Assembly: GCF_017654505.1 (NCBI RefSeq) | Contig: NC_054537.1 | Span: forward strand, 61,374,145 to 61,438,144 | DNA length: 64,000 nt | Origin: Polyodon spathula | Lineage: Eukaryota > Chordata > Actinopteri > Acipenseriformes > Polyodontidae | Reading direction: 5' to 3' | Part shown: piece after piece, positions 37,898 to 49,979 of the stretch | Numbering within the stretch: position 1 is the stretch's first letter | Layout of the letters: each line of letters starts with the position of its first letter | Translations under genes and position numbers: made by a program | The notes under the pieces: model-generated | Database searches by the model: none | What the model was told of the DNA's origin: nothing | Seen by the model: the letters and a program-made list of their open reading frames with translations, nothing else

Positions 37898-38851
37898 ATG
37901 GGAAAAAGTAAAGTATGGGAAGAAGACCTTAGGCATTTACTAAATTAAATACATTTTTTTGTCATAAAGCTGTAGAAGGATACAAGAAGATTTCCAAGCA
38001 TTTGAGTATCTCCATTTCAACTACTGTTTCTATTATCAAGAAGTACAAGACTTATGGTACTGTCACAACGATCCCTCGATCTGGAAGAATGAAGGTTCTT
38101 CCACCAAGAACAAATAGAAGAATTATGAGAAAGATTAATAACAAACCGAGATTGACTGCCAAAGATATTCAAAGTGAATAGGCTGCGTGGGACAGGGGTA
38201 TCCATTTCAACCGTAAGTCGAGTACTGCAAAGACAATCACTTAAAGTCTGCGAAACAGCATTTGAATGATGGATACGAGTTCTGGTCAAAGGTTTTGTGG
38301 AGTAATGAAACAAAAATCAAGCTATTTGGTCACGCTGATAGTCGTTACATTTGGAAAATGTCTGGTGAGGCGTACAAAGAAAATAACCTACTGTCAAGCA
38401 TGCAGGTGGTGATATCCTCCTATGGGGCTGTTTTTCCTCTAATGGCACAGACAATTTAGTTCAAATACATGGTAAAATGGATTCCATGGCGTAACAAAAT
38501 ATATTGGCCAATCATTTGAAACCCTCTGATACAAAACTTGGTTTAAAGCGCAACTGGACATTCCAACATAACAAATGCCCAAAGAATCAAAATCTACGTC
38601 AGAATGGTTAAAGAAGAATAAAATCAAGGTTCTGGCCTAGTCAAAGTCCCAATCTAAATCCGATTGAGAATCTTTGGTATGAGTTGAAGAAGGCTGTGCA
38701 CAGGAGAAGTCCTCGGAATTTGAATGAACTGGAACAATTTTGTGTTGAAGAATGGTAAAAAATCACTGAAGAATACTAAGCTCATTGACAAATATCCTAA
38801 TCATTTAAAAGAGGTTATTATTGCTAAAGGTGCCTCAACTAGATATTAATT
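37898..38851 (+). pseudogene. Tc1-like transposase, degraded
   Basis: From MGKSK at 37898 the recognisable parts are GYKKISKHLSIS and SIIKKYKTYGTV (paired-type DNA binding), RSGRMKVLPPRTNRRIMRK, a catalytic block around VLWSNETKIKLFG (38295-38330; the usual S-D-E reads S-N-E), then a frame-broken [20 protein letters not shown] and a C-terminus ending KGASTRY. Several stops and frameshifts, plus loss of the first catalytic aspartate, make it dead. Confidence 0.85.
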
Positions 38852-39115
38852 TCATTTTTCTTGTCAGAGTATGAATACTTTTGAATTAGCATTTTTGGAG
38901 TTTCCTCATCCACAAAAGCAAAACTTTGCTACAGAAGATTTTTCCTATAATTATTTGTTTTCAAGAAATTTCTATAAATTATAAATTTTCATTGGGGTAT
39001 GTAAACTTTTAACTACAACTGTATAACAGCCATCAGCACGCCTAAGCACTGGTAGATTAAAAGAAAGACCCCTGAGACACAAACAAGACTTTCTTCTCTT
39101 TGACCATTTGGAGAT

Positions 39116-39180
39116 GTGTGTGTGTGTGTGTGTGTGTGTGCGTCTGTGTGTGTGTGCGTGTGTAGAAATGTGTGTGTTTG
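39116..39180. repeat. (GT)n microsatellite
   Basis: Imperfect GT run about 10 bp beyond the donor of the exon at 39191. Frames across it in either direction are artefacts. Confidence 0.92.
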
Positions 39181-39190
39181 TGTGTCCTAC

Positions 39191-39277
39191 CTTGGACTGT
39201 GCTCTCATGAAAGGAAATCCCACGCTACACTTCAGGAAGTCCAACTCCAAGAGTTCACAGGAAATTCCCTTTTCTTC
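39191..39277 (-). CDS. itga9: itga9 exon: calf-domain, KGISCELLE
   Basis: Twenty-nine codons in phase 0, EEKGISCELLELDFLKCSVG then FPFMRAQSK. Two cysteines (residues 7 and 18) match the alpha-9 GISCELLE-DFL-CSVGFPFM pattern. Acceptor TTTTTTGACAG, donor GTAGGA. A (GT)n run lies just downstream on the intron side, from 39180 leftwards, only about 10 bp past the donor. Confidence 0.95.
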
Positions 39278-39883
39278 CTGTCAAAAAAAAGAAAAAAGAA
39301 ATGTAGCACAGAAATTGTATCTTCTTATCGAGAGAAGCTGACAAAGACAATATCTCCCAAGGAAGTGGGGCTTTTCTTCGTCTTTCGGCGCAACCATTCA
39401 AACTCGAAAGGAGAGGAATAAGAAATCCCCAGATTTATGCCCATGTGGAGACTTGTCCAAACAGTGCCTGGCTCACCAGCTGGGCTATGTAAACAACTGG
39501 GCCTTGACTTTTCTAACATCTAATGTGAAATGTTATGGGAAGCTCAAAATGATTAACTGAAGTTGCTTTATAAACTGAGGGAGACCACTGCGTATTATAA
39601 GATATTCTCATAGTAAAGCACAATGAAAGCATGGTAAAGCATAGGTAAACATTGCAAAGCACAGAAAGGTATAGTACATCATATTAAAAACAAGACAAAT
39701 CACGGTAAACTATGGTAAATTATTGTTATTTCCACCTGAACAAGATCTAGTATGATGTAAACAGAAAAGAATATCTTCACTGTGTTAACCTAATCAAATC
39801 TATTTTAAATGGCATGTCCCTTGTGCTGTTGAAGGACCAATCATTTAATTCCAATATTGCCAAGCAACTCCTGGTGTGTTCTA

Positions 39884-40204
39884 CACTCATGGCCAAAACT
39901 TTAGGATTGAGACAAAATAAAAAATATTAAAAACTATATGAACAGATTTTAGATGTGTTATTTAACATCATGTAATCAAAGAAACTACAAAATATTGCAA
40001 AAGTCTACTGGAAGCCACAATAGCAGTATAGTATTCCATGTTAGATTTCAAAATGTCTAATTTTTCAACTTTTGTCATTTTTTGGAAAGCTACAAAGCAG
40101 TATGCAGTTATGTTTACATAACATTATTAATCAGGTTTCATTCAACTTTATGAATCTAAATTTGTTCATTTTACAGGGTGAAGTAAAACTTTTGACCATA
40201 GCTG
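39884..40204. mobile_element. Tc1-related MITE, TA-flanked
   Basis: 321 bp. Left CACTCATGGCCAAAACTTTA and right ACTTTTGACCATAGCTG are inverted, with TA on both outer sides. It shares ATCATGTAATCAAAGAAACT and AAAGTCTACTGGAAG with the MITE at 37147. Non-coding. Confidence 0.8.
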
Positions 40205-40470
40205 TACAGTGTCAGAAATGTTACCCACACGATGTGTGGTGTAAAGATGCACATTACAGAAAAAGGTAGCTTTCAATCTAAAATAAAACCAAAACACTTA
40301 TAGTGACAATACTATTGATAAGGAGGTGCACTATTAATAGCTATTAATTAGTTAATAGCATTAAATATTGTAACTATGTTTTTAATACAGATTTTAAGCT
40401 ACATTTGAATTATCTGTACTCAAAAAATGTTCAAGCCTTTATTTCTTAATGCTGATAAATGATAAAAATC

Positions 40471-40540
40471 AGCTTGCAGCTGAGGTCACTGGGTGACTAA
40501 GTAAAGTTCTGCTTTAATATCAGTAACCTGAAGTTCTCGA
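40471..40540 (+). repeat. Dispersed repeat, copy 2 (pair with 35467-35552)
   Basis: See copy 1. The adjacent itga9 exon is not duplicated here, so this is not an exon duplication. Confidence 0.72.
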
Positions 40541-42359
40541 TATGTATAATCCTATTATTTGTATGCTTGGTTCAGCACTTTGTCTTACTGCATTGCACTT
40601 CTCCATCAAGAGCGATCCTGTCTCGTTAAACAATGACAGCGAGCCAACAGGCACATAGGTGTTTCTGATAGAAAAGCCCTTGGAGAATCGTTATCAAACT
40701 CTGCGTTAAGGAATTTCCTCCAAGGTTCAACAGCATAACTGTACTAGCGCTTTACAATCCCCTATTCTCTGTGCAGCAAAGGAAACCGGTATGTTTACTT
40801 ATATGTCTGCTGTTGACACAAAACAGATCATTCTGGGATTATCAGACATTCTGAGGGATACATTGGACTACTTATATTGTGCAATTTTCTTACAGTCTTC
40901 TTCTATTTAAGTAAAAGAAAAGCCTTAGCTTATTTCTTTGGCACACAAAGCTCTTCACAACTACTACTTAGTCTATGGTGTTTACCCATAATGAGCAAAA
41001 CCATGGCACGTTGAATACGGTTTTAATTCAAGCCTTTGGCACAGCACCTACATGCATTCCTGATTTCTAAAAAATCAACAACTGAATCTGTACAAGTGAT
41101 TATAATAGCTTATTTGTACTCTTTGCCTTATTGCAGAGTGATATCTGATCCAACCCAAAAAACTATTTAGAAAATAATGTTTCTGTATTATTGAATAATA
41201 AATGCCAGGGGTTGTGTCCTAAACGATTGATCAATGTACAGCGAATCAGCCGTCACCTCATCTTAGACCAAGGGGGTCAGTCACTAGACTTTCATCTTCA
41301 CAACTCACATGGGCTAGAGTAGCACATTAGATAAGACACTTTCAGGAACAGGAATGAATCACAGCGAGTCTGTCTCTCCTTTTCCTGTGTACTTCTTATC
41401 TCTATCCCGTTTACTGTCACAATAACATAAGGGCTGTGATGTATTTATGAACTAATGGTTCAGTGTACCTCTGAAGTACACAAGCTGTTACACATGGCTT
41501 TTCCTGGAAAATGAAATAAATTCTCATCCATAAAATACTGTAGTGCCACATACATACCTGTCAAGGTCCCAGGACTCTTGACCAGGAGATTTTTGTATCT
41601 CTTTATATTGCTTTAATTTTACATCGCTTTACTCAAAGACAGAAAAAGCGGTCTCTTCTTTTGTGTTTCGTTCTTTGCTTGTTTGATATTTTCCTTTTCA
41701 CATTTGACCAAAATAATTTGCTCAAAGACCGAAATAACCTTTCACTTCATTCTTTGATAATTTGTCAATACTCAAATCGCGAAATGGTTATTTTTGTTGG
41801 TCACTGACCGAATCCTGAGTCTGGGGCGCTGGAACTAGGAGTGCTGGGGGTGGATAGATTAATTTGCTCCACAAGGTAATGGTTGCAGGGTCCAGTATTG
41901 GTATTTACATTTACTGGATCCGAGAATGCCCCAAGCCCCAGTGCATTATTTGTCAGGAGGTTTTGTCAAACAAAAATGTAAACAGAATGTGAAAAAAAAT
42001 GTAAACAAAAGAAATTGGAACTTTTGCCAACAGCAATTTTCAAAATGTAAAATGACAACATTCCTTGATGAACTGGTAGCAAAGAGTCAAGCCTCGGAAT
42101 CTCATTAAATTAGATACGTTATAGACATACTTTACTTTCTATATGTACTTATACATATACACATGCAAATGAGTTTCAAAATGCTGTTGTGAAAAAATCT
42201 GTGACAAGTGGTTCGTGTGAAAAATCCAAACACCAAGGTTGCCAGTTGCCGTCTCAATGACAAAAAGGCTTTCGATAGGGTGTAGTGGTGGTATCTCTTT
42301 CGTACCCTAGAACTGTTTGGTTTAGGTTCATCATACATACACTGGTTACGGTTGTCATA

Positions 42360-43032
42360 TACAGGCCCCGTGGTATCAGTTATTACAAATGGACTAATGT
42401 TTTCCCCCTTTTTATTTAACAGGGGGAATAGATAGGGATATACATTTTTGCCCTTGCATTAGAACCCCTGGCAGTAGCCATAAGAAATAATACAGACATT
42501 GTGGGCATTCATGCAGGGCAACAAGAACAGTTATTGCTCTATGCTGATGACATATTACTGATGTCCACTAACCCTCAAACAGCTGTCCCTCACATCCTCT
42601 CATTAATAGATTCCTTCTCACAGATATCGGGATACAAAATTAATTGGACAAAATCTGAGGCTATGCCAATATCTAAAATATGCCCTCCGAGTATAAGAGA
42701 ACATTGACAGTTTAAATGGTTTCCAACTGGCATGACATACTTGGGTATAAAGGTCACTCCAGGGTTAGAAAATATCATGCAAACAAACCTCCTCCCTCTT
42801 ATCCAAAAAAATTGAAAGCACTTTACAAAATTGGACAAAGTTAGGCCTCTCCTTACTGGGTAAAATTAATATTATAAAGATGATTACTGTCCCCCAAATT
42901 AATTATATCACATATTTTCTCCCGCTCAGCATCCCTCCTTATCTTTGAGACAGATATAACACAGCTGTTAGTAAGTTCCTATGGGCTGGAAAAAAAAACC
43001 CTTCTTTTATAAAACAAAACTGTTTGCATCCC
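42360..43032 (+). pseudogene. L1/Tx1-like LINE reverse transcriptase relic, left part
   Basis: The frame from 42501 reads GIHAGQQEQLLLYADDILLM, with the Y-A-D-D catalytic motif at residues 14-17, then SQISGYKINWTKSEAMPIS and, after a stop, FKWFPTGMTYLGIKVTP. These are the palm and thumb words of L1/Tx1-clade LINEs and differ clearly from the CR1 copies. Stops and frameshifts are present upstream and downstream. An LTR-element fragment interrupts it at 43033. Confidence 0.78.
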
Positions 43033-43413
43033 TGTCACGAAGACAGCTGCAGTGGGTGATGTCAGACCAGAAACAGGAACCAGGAAATAAACAACACAGA
43101 GGTGGAGTTGGGTGGAGCTGAGAGATTGGTGTCGCTCAGCATTTAATAATGAACAGACAGAAAGTAAAACAAAACACAGGTCATGGCACTTTCGCCAAAA
43201 TAAAAATACTACACAGACAAACATGGTGAGCTGATATTTTAACTATTACTTTGATTATTACCTCTGTCTCCAATCCCATTCTCCACCCACCGAACACACA
43301 ACCCCGAGTAAGTGAAAACATGCTGCTTTTATGCAGCTGTACCGAGACTCGACTGCTAATCAATCATTCAATTGGAGTCGCGGTACAACTGCATGTGAAT
43401 TAATAAAGTACAG
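43033..43413 (-). mobile_element. LTR family A fragment, minus orientation
   Basis: On the plus strand it starts TGTCACGAAGAC and is the reverse complement of the 3' part of the LTR at 19297: CTCCACCCAACTCCACCTCT, ATGTTTTCACT, ATAAAAGCAGCA and GTACCGAGACTC are all shared. It ends near 43413 where the family A 5' part would continue. Confidence 0.83.
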
Positions 43414-43744
43414 CATCTAGTCCTGGTCCTTCTGGTAAAGGAAGAGGCAGCTCCAGCTCCTCTCCTTGTGATGATGGGGGAATTGATACCAGCAGACATT
43501 CATCCTCTGCTGGTGGAAAGGGACCCAGCAGGCATTCACCCTCTGCTGGTGGAAAGGGACCGGAGGTGGCGGAGGCAGAGGTAGCTCCAGCTGCTCTGCT
43601 CCTGGCAGTGGAGGTGGTGGAGGCAGAGGCAGCGTTTAGCCTCCTGGCGACAGAGGTGGGAGCGGCATGTAGTCTCCTGGCAACACAGGTGGGAGCGGCG
43701 TGTAGTCTCCTGGCAACAGAGGTGGGAGCGGCGTGTAGTCTACC
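43414..43744 (-). pseudogene. LTR-element internal relic with proline-rich 11-residue repeats
   Basis: GC-rich sequence directly upstream (on the minus strand) of the family A LTR. Three 33-bp units at 43641-43673, 43674-43706 and 43707-43739 encode repeats of DYTPLPPLLPG on the minus strand, followed by more PLPPPPP-type coding. Two longer near-identical units (GCTGGTGGAAAGGGACC) occur near 43508-43562. Most likely the C-terminal coding end of the same retroelement. The plus-strand frame here is a shadow. Confidence 0.6.
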
Positions 43745-44336
43745 CTTGTTTCAGGGGACTGGTGCAACTCTCAAGATGCAACATATAACACTGAAATACA
43801 CACAGGGGCAGGCAACATTGCCACAGTACCACATGGATGATGGCCTTGGACTCCCAAAAGTAGATTGGTATCACTATACCTTCTCGCTTTCTCAGCTATC
43901 TAAAACACATTTTGCAACTGAGCAAGTACCTGTGTGTTGTGGAGTGGTACTTAGGCACTGGAAGTAAACATCACCCATTCCGTTTAGGGAGTGGGTAGAC
44001 TTGTAAATCCAAACAGCATTATATGAACAAGTGGTCTACAGAATGAACAACAGAAATAATGTATTTATGCAGATCTGGGGACCTTATATGGATTTGTTAG
44101 AAGGCGAGCAATAGAATTTAAATAGATATCATTTCATGCCCTCACCAATTTTCAACTGTGTAATCTATATGGATCTTTCCTGATGTGTTCTTTTATAATT
44201 ATGCTCTATATAATCTTGCTATTTAATTTTGTGGTTTTTTTTTTGTTTGTTTGTTTTGTTTTGTCTTTTTGTTATCTTTCTGTAAGATTTACCGTTGTTG
44301 GTGTCTTTATAAATAAAAAAAAAATCACAAAAAAAG
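43745..44336 (+). pseudogene. L1/Tx1-like LINE 3' part, right of the LTR insertion
   Basis: Resumes the LINE interrupted at 43033: the frame 43773-43967 reads DDGLGLPKVDWYHYTFSLSQ then LSKTHFATEQVP, later MNNRNNVFMQIWGPYMDLL, the C-terminal words of L1/Tx1 elements. It ends in a poly-A-like TAAATAAAAAAAAAA near 44310-44325. Several stops. Confidence 0.68.
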
Positions 44337-45783
44337 AGTGCCTGCATTACACTACCAACTAAAAAAAAAAAAAAAAAAAGTATTTAGATTGGACATTTAT
44401 TTCCTGCCATCCTGCATGCTAGCAGCATGATTCCCATCCCACTCAGAATTTTTTTCTTAGTCATGTGTCTTTGGTAGATTAAGTTTTGGATGTTGGATGT
44501 GACAAGCCTATCTCCATATCTGTGAGTCTGGCTTTTGTTATAAATTAGATTTATATGTTTATTCCCTCAATGCATTCTCCATTAGCTTCTCTATTTATAG
44601 GGACTGACATAATTGGCTCTGGCCTGATCAGGAAACTCATAACAAGAATACCTAACAATGTCTTGATTTGTGTCTTTGAACATCTCTCAAATAATTATGT
44701 CCAATCCATTGAGGACAGATTTCTGAGGACTTTTACAGGAAGTCATCTTTTGTGGTGGATTTTTCATTTTAAACTCACCATCAGTAACCCTTGTTGTCCT
44801 GTTGTACTGTGGCTTAATAGTTCAAGCCCTGAAAGCATTTTCCCCCTAAAACACTGTGCTTAGGGATTACTATAATATATATTTTTTTATGTTTTGAAAA
44901 GTTTATAAAAAAAATAACACACAAACTGGAGTCACTGCAAAATCAAATAAATAGCTACAGTATTACATTTTATCTAAGGGCTTATTTTCTCTTTTTTTTG
45001 GTGCGTGTAGAGAAGAAACAGACATGGAAATCGGTACCATTGTGGTTGATTTGATTTTATATAGGAAAAGTATGCATACTCACTAAAACCAGAAAATTTT
45101 GTTAAATTAAACAATGTTCATTCTGCTTCGGCACACAAGACGAAAGCCTGAATTAGCATTGCTTTTTTTTATTGATGATAAACACAAAGACAAAACCTTG
45201 CTGTTTGTCTGCCTATGCTCTCCTTCTTAACCAGATTCCTTTTTATTTAAAATGAGCCTATAGTTAAATGTATTTGTTACTGCAGGTTTGTTTAAAAACA
45301 AAACACTGTACGATCCCACAATCCCTCAGTAACCTTTGATGGCGAGATTTCCCAAGGTTGGTCAGATTTGGAAACAAACACTGAAATGCTTTTTGATTTT
45401 GGCAGCTAGCCGTGGGTAGCCAAGCCTGCAACTGCAGGCAGTGGAAACAAGGCATGAGTCACCTAACTGCGCTACAACACCTCCTACTGGCCAGATACCC
45501 AGTGACCTAGGGCAGACACCTACATGGCTGGCCCTTGTATTCCAGAGATCAGTAGCTTGCCATTATCCATTGTAAATTAATATGTATATACAAGTATTGT
45601 GATTTGCAATTCAGACATATCCCTGCACTGAGGTCATCGGAATATATTTTAATGCAAAGCAAGAAAAAAGGGAATTAACAAAAATCTCTCCAGTTTTTGA
45701 CTACACAATTTGTAAATTTTAGAAAGCAATCTAAAATCAAAAGGCAGTAACAGAGCACATTCTTCTAACTGAAAGCAGATGTT

Positions 45784-45808
45784 GGGGGGGGGGGGGGGGG
45801 GGGGGGGG
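45784..45808. repeat. Poly-G tract (25 G)
   Basis: An uninterrupted run of 25 G on the plus strand (C on the itga9 transcript). Confidence 0.9.
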
Positions 45809-46096
45809 TCATGAGCTCTCTCAAAGCTTTCTAACGCTGATCAGGGCTGCGCAGCACTGCTACTCTAGCATGAGCCTGTGGCATAGACCGATTGAGCCTG
45901 TAGTTTTGGTTGTACACAATCTAAGCCATTCACTGACGGGGTTGTAAAGGAAACAAAAGGTGACCTCTATCTCACACAAGGTCATAAGCCTCAGTTCCTT
46001 CAGCTTAAACCAACACTATTCTTACTGGCGTAAGACTATCCCAGCCACTTCACTAAAGTGATAGCCATTACCCACTGTCACAATTCTAAGTGATGG

Positions 46097-46430
46097 TGTG
46101 ACAGGATAGTGTCAGGAAGCTGCAGAAAGGGAAAGTGCCAATATAAAAGGTTAAATAATACAATACAATATTTGCGTTCCAATAAATGTTTCTCCTTGTC
46201 CAGGCTGAGCCATGTCTTCACTGGACCATCTCACAAACTCCTCCAATAAAGTTTGTTTTTCTTCCTTTATATACATGTGGCCATTCCCCAATTAACACTC
46301 AATTACCTAAGCAGAGAATGGCAACATTCCACACATGTGGTTAATTCCATTCCTGCCAAATTTAAATTCAAAACAATATATCTTTATTTACATAACACAA
46401 AACCCACACTATTTACACGTACCAGAGCTT
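46097..46430 (-). mobile_element. Probable LTR (family D), minus orientation
   Basis: On the minus strand a promoter-like ATGTATATAAAGGAAG precedes about 170 bp ending TATCCTGTCACA, the usual TG..CA style end seen in the other LTRs here. The 5' boundary is not defined and I see no target duplication, so this is tentative. Confidence 0.42.
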
Positions 46431-49334
46431 CCTAAACTCACTTCTCAGCACAATTTCGAAATGAACTAAGTGAAAGAGAATATTCTTCTTTAAGTAGACT
46501 TCACTTTACAGTCCCCTTGGAGAAACTCCATGAGATGACATCTCTCAGAATAAGAAACTCCCTAGACACAACGAAGAGTATATTTCTAATAATCACCAGC
46601 ACTGGTTTTCCACAGGTTATATCTCATAGTTGTGTAGTGTTTTAGCACTAGTTCATGCTGGTTCACAAGATGATAATGTTGTGTAAGCAAATGCAGTGAG
46701 TTTAACATTTGATGCTATCAACCAAAATGTGCCTTTGTGTTTCTTTCCAGATAACTTTCTGCAAGGTCATCTCAAACATCAGCAAAAATTGATTATCGCC
46801 ATGTCGAAAGACTCCAATATCATCTGAGGGTTTAAGCCACTACAGTTACACGAATGTTGCTCTCTTCATTGGAATTTGATGTATTGATTCAATCTGCTCT
46901 AAACATGTGCTAGGCTTTAATAACCAGAAAAAAATCAGTAGACACCAGTATGTATTCTAATTGAAAACTATTACAGTTCAACGGCTGCTGCAATTCCTAG
47001 CAATGCAGGTGTTAACTAAGTGTAAAATGAGATAGTGATTCCTCATAAACATTCAGCCTTAATAAACTAGAGAATGTCAAAAGAATGAAATAGTGCTCTT
47101 TGAGATTCTATTGAGAACTTGTATTTCTAAAGAAATGGTTTACATGTTACAGTACCTGCTGTCCGCTCATTCCTTAGAAACTAGTAACAACAAGTCATAT
47201 ACGAAAAGAAAAAAATTTTTTAAAGCTTTGTCAAGCTTTATCAAAACCAGTATTTCAGCATTAAAACCATATAGAATTGAATGACTGCATCTGTAAGTTA
47301 CCAAAGTTCTGTACAGAAATCAACAGTTATATTTGTATTACCAGGGTTGTATGCTGTTTGAGCTACTGTATTAACCTTAGTAGGGCTTAGCAGAGCTACT
47401 GGTACGACTACTTAGCAGCTCTACTAAGGATACAGCATATTGACCTGCTTTGTGAGTTGAGCAAATACTTGCTCATGTTGTCCTGTAGTACCGGCACTGA
47501 CACTTGCAGTTGAATCTCTAATTTCCTCATTAACTGGTCATCTGTCGGCCATCTACATTTTAAACCATCTCGCTGAAATTAATCTAGATCCTGACCCTTT
47601 TTGCCACTTTAGGTTACAAAGAAAACAAACTAGGAACAAGATGATCTCCCTGCTATAGAGCACAAGGAGCTGAAAGCAGTAAATATCATCTGATACTTAA
47701 TGGACTACAAAGTAGGCACCAAGGGGAACTTATAGTTGGTCTTTGATTTTAAAAGTGAAAGGTTAAGCCATATATTTAAGAACTCTGCATTGTTTTGTGA
47801 ATGCAGAGTAGATACCAAAATATCCACGCTGCTATAATTACATACGATATCTGTTTTGAAGTTAACCCTGGTAGATTTTGGCAGTCTGCAATGCCAAGTG
47901 CATTTTTATCAGCATATCTTCTTACATGACTGAATAGAGATATTCCCGTAATTAACAGAATAAGTTATCTGGAAAAACCTTATTTTGTTTACACGCCAAT
48001 TTATTCTTTATTAACTGTTAAGGACTTGCCAATATCGGGACTGAGCCGTTATCAGCATCTGTTATGTGCATACGCCTGTGCATCGGCTGTGACTAGCAAC
48101 TGATCTTATCAGCTCTCAAAGATGATCATGGTAAGTATTTGGATATGAAAACTGTTAAGTAAGTGGTGTTAGTGGTTCAGTAAGTTATTTTGTTAGAGAA
48201 CAATATGTTTGTCTCGATAAGGAACCTTTATCCTATCATATTTATAACACTGATAAAGGTTGAGTTCCAAAATTCAGTGCTAGATCTATATCTATATAAA
48301 GTCTGAATTAGCATTGCAAGGTACCTTGGATATAAGGTACACACTTATATAAAGAACCAGTATAATGGAACCAAATAAAATCGTATTAAATCCTGATAAA
48401 ATTCTTCTTTTACTACGTACTCTGATAGTGCATAATTCCTGTTATTAAGCACACACCGCGATGGCACTCAGTGGTCTGTGCTGTGCATATTGCGTACTTG
48501 TAGGCTTACTTCTTGCTGTTTGAAGTTGACCTTGCTCTCTATTACTGTAATGTATGCAGTATTATCATGGCCAGCACTAAACGATCGTCAATTTCACTTA
48601 AGGACAAACTGTAGATTATTGGAGAAATCTTAAAGAGACGAAAGCAGACAGAATTATGTTGTCAAAGAGCCCCATTTTAAAAATCAGGAGTCGCTAAGGT
48701 ATTCATCTTAGACCTTGTCCACATTAGAACAAAAAAAACATTGACAAACGAGTTCAAAACCGATTTACATGAATCCTAGGCCAGCAGCGTTAGAGTGTCT
48801 GGATTGCCTTAATGAAACCGGGTTAGTTTAACCCAGCTGTTGTTGAAAAACACACTTCCCTGGATGACTGTATCCCAGAAACCACTGTAATGTATACACG
48901 TTCTTCTTTCTTTTTTCCCCCCTCGTAAATGTTGTTGTTTATTTTAATTCAACACGGGAGCAGAACGGGTGAGCTATGAGAAAGTTCCCAAGTAATCAAA
49001 AAGGGGAATAATTCGTATGGCGGGAAAAATGCCCATGCAATAGTAAATCAATTAGATGGGCATTTGCACAAAGGGAAAGTCTGGAGTGGATAAACCATTC
49101 TTTAATTTAATTAAAAGGCGAAATAAAGACCTTTAACTTGCTAATATGTGACGTGATCTAAGCTAATATAAAAAGTGTTTTGGACACATTTTAAGTTTTG
49201 TGTACTACAGTACATTAGCATATTTGACTGTACCAATGGAATATGACAAGAATAAATCCTCCTGTATTTTAATTCGGGCTTGTCTTTTCTTTATTCACTG
49301 TGTGTGCGTGTGTGTGTGTGTGCGTGCGTGTTTT

Positions 49335-49398
<64 letters not shown>
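49335..49398. repeat. (TA)n microsatellite
   Basis: TA array, preceded by a short GT-rich run (49302-49330), within 35 bp of the itga9 donor at 49431. Confidence 0.93.
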
Positions 49399-49401
<3 letters not shown>

Positions 49402-49431
49402 CTAAGCAAGCTAGCTCTTCTCGCCCCCTAC

Positions 49432-49579
49432 CTTCTGCCACATCTTGATGAAGTAGAGCTCTCTGGAGAAGTTGAAGTAGACATTGGTGTCATAGGCATC
49501 GTCCCCGGCATTGGACATGGATACGTTGAGAGAGATGTTCTTCACAGCTCCCAGCGCCAGGTAGGGCCTGGGGTCCACA
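49432..49579 (-). CDS. itga9: itga9 exon: calf-1 core, YLALGAVKNISLN
   Basis: One base completes a serine codon and 49 codons follow, VDPRPYLALG to FIKMWQK, ending in phase 0. Three sequons are visible (NIS, NVS, NFS). YLALGAVKNISLN and GDDAYD are strongly alpha-9-like. Acceptor CTCCCGATAG, donor GTAGGG. The next exon downstream is over 10 kb away, across a repeat-filled intron. Confidence 0.96.
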
Positions 49580-49979
49580 CTATCGGGAGGAAGGGGGGAA
49601 ACAAGAAACAAAAGGATTGAAAGAAGTCCCCATCCCAGTCCCATTATTACAATTGCAGGTGGACAGAAACTGGTTTTTGATGGGTTCGCTGTGGTAAAGG
49701 AAGCAACCTGTGACAACATGAAAATGATGCATAGAGGCAAGCGAAAAAAAAAAAAAAAACATAGTGTAGCTTGAACCCAACTTGATATTGAAACAAGCTG
49801 AAGTCTACTTTTACAGTCAATGGAAACATGCATACTCGAATTCAGTTGATTTGGTTTTGACTGAACACCGGTCCAACACCAAAAAAACACAAATTCCACA
49901 AAAAACTGCACCTTAACTTTCCTGTATGTTTCTGCACAAGCAATCGATAATGGGTTTGCCTACTCCTGTCATTCACTTG

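Larger units (their letters stand above)
36678..39021 (+). mobile_element. Tc1-like transposon, decayed, with nested MITE
   Basis: Inverted ends CAGTTGTTGTCTAAAGTTTA and TAAACTTTTAACTACAACTG are flanked by TA on both sides. Subterminal CCCCAATGGAAATTTAT is mirrored by ATAAATTTTCATTGGGG, and a further inverted piece (GTGGATGAGGAAA / TTTCCTCATCCAC) lies inside. At 2344 bp it exceeds the usual 1.6 kb, partly because of an inserted MITE at about 37147-37397. Confidence 0.86.
35641..39190 (-). other. itga9 intron
   Basis: 3.5 kb, mostly two DNA-transposon relics: a pogo-like MITE and a decayed Tc1-like element with a nested MITE. A (GT)n run lies at the left of the exon at 39191. Confidence 0.85.
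39278..49431 (-). other. itga9 intron, 10 kb
   Basis: Holds a Tc1-related MITE (39884), the second copy of the 75-bp repeat (40471), an L1/Tx1-like relic split by an LTR element (about 42360-44336), a 25-G run (45784-45808), a probable LTR (about 46097-46430) and a (TA)n array. In 40545-42350 and 46440-49330 I see only AT-rich sequence with no supported feature. Confidence 0.85.

Noticed and set aside
43566..43967. 133-codon plus-strand frame with SLLATEVGAAC repeats
   Set aside because: The adjoining LTR is on the minus strand and the minus reading gives a coherent proline-rich repeat. The frame also crosses into the LINE relic.
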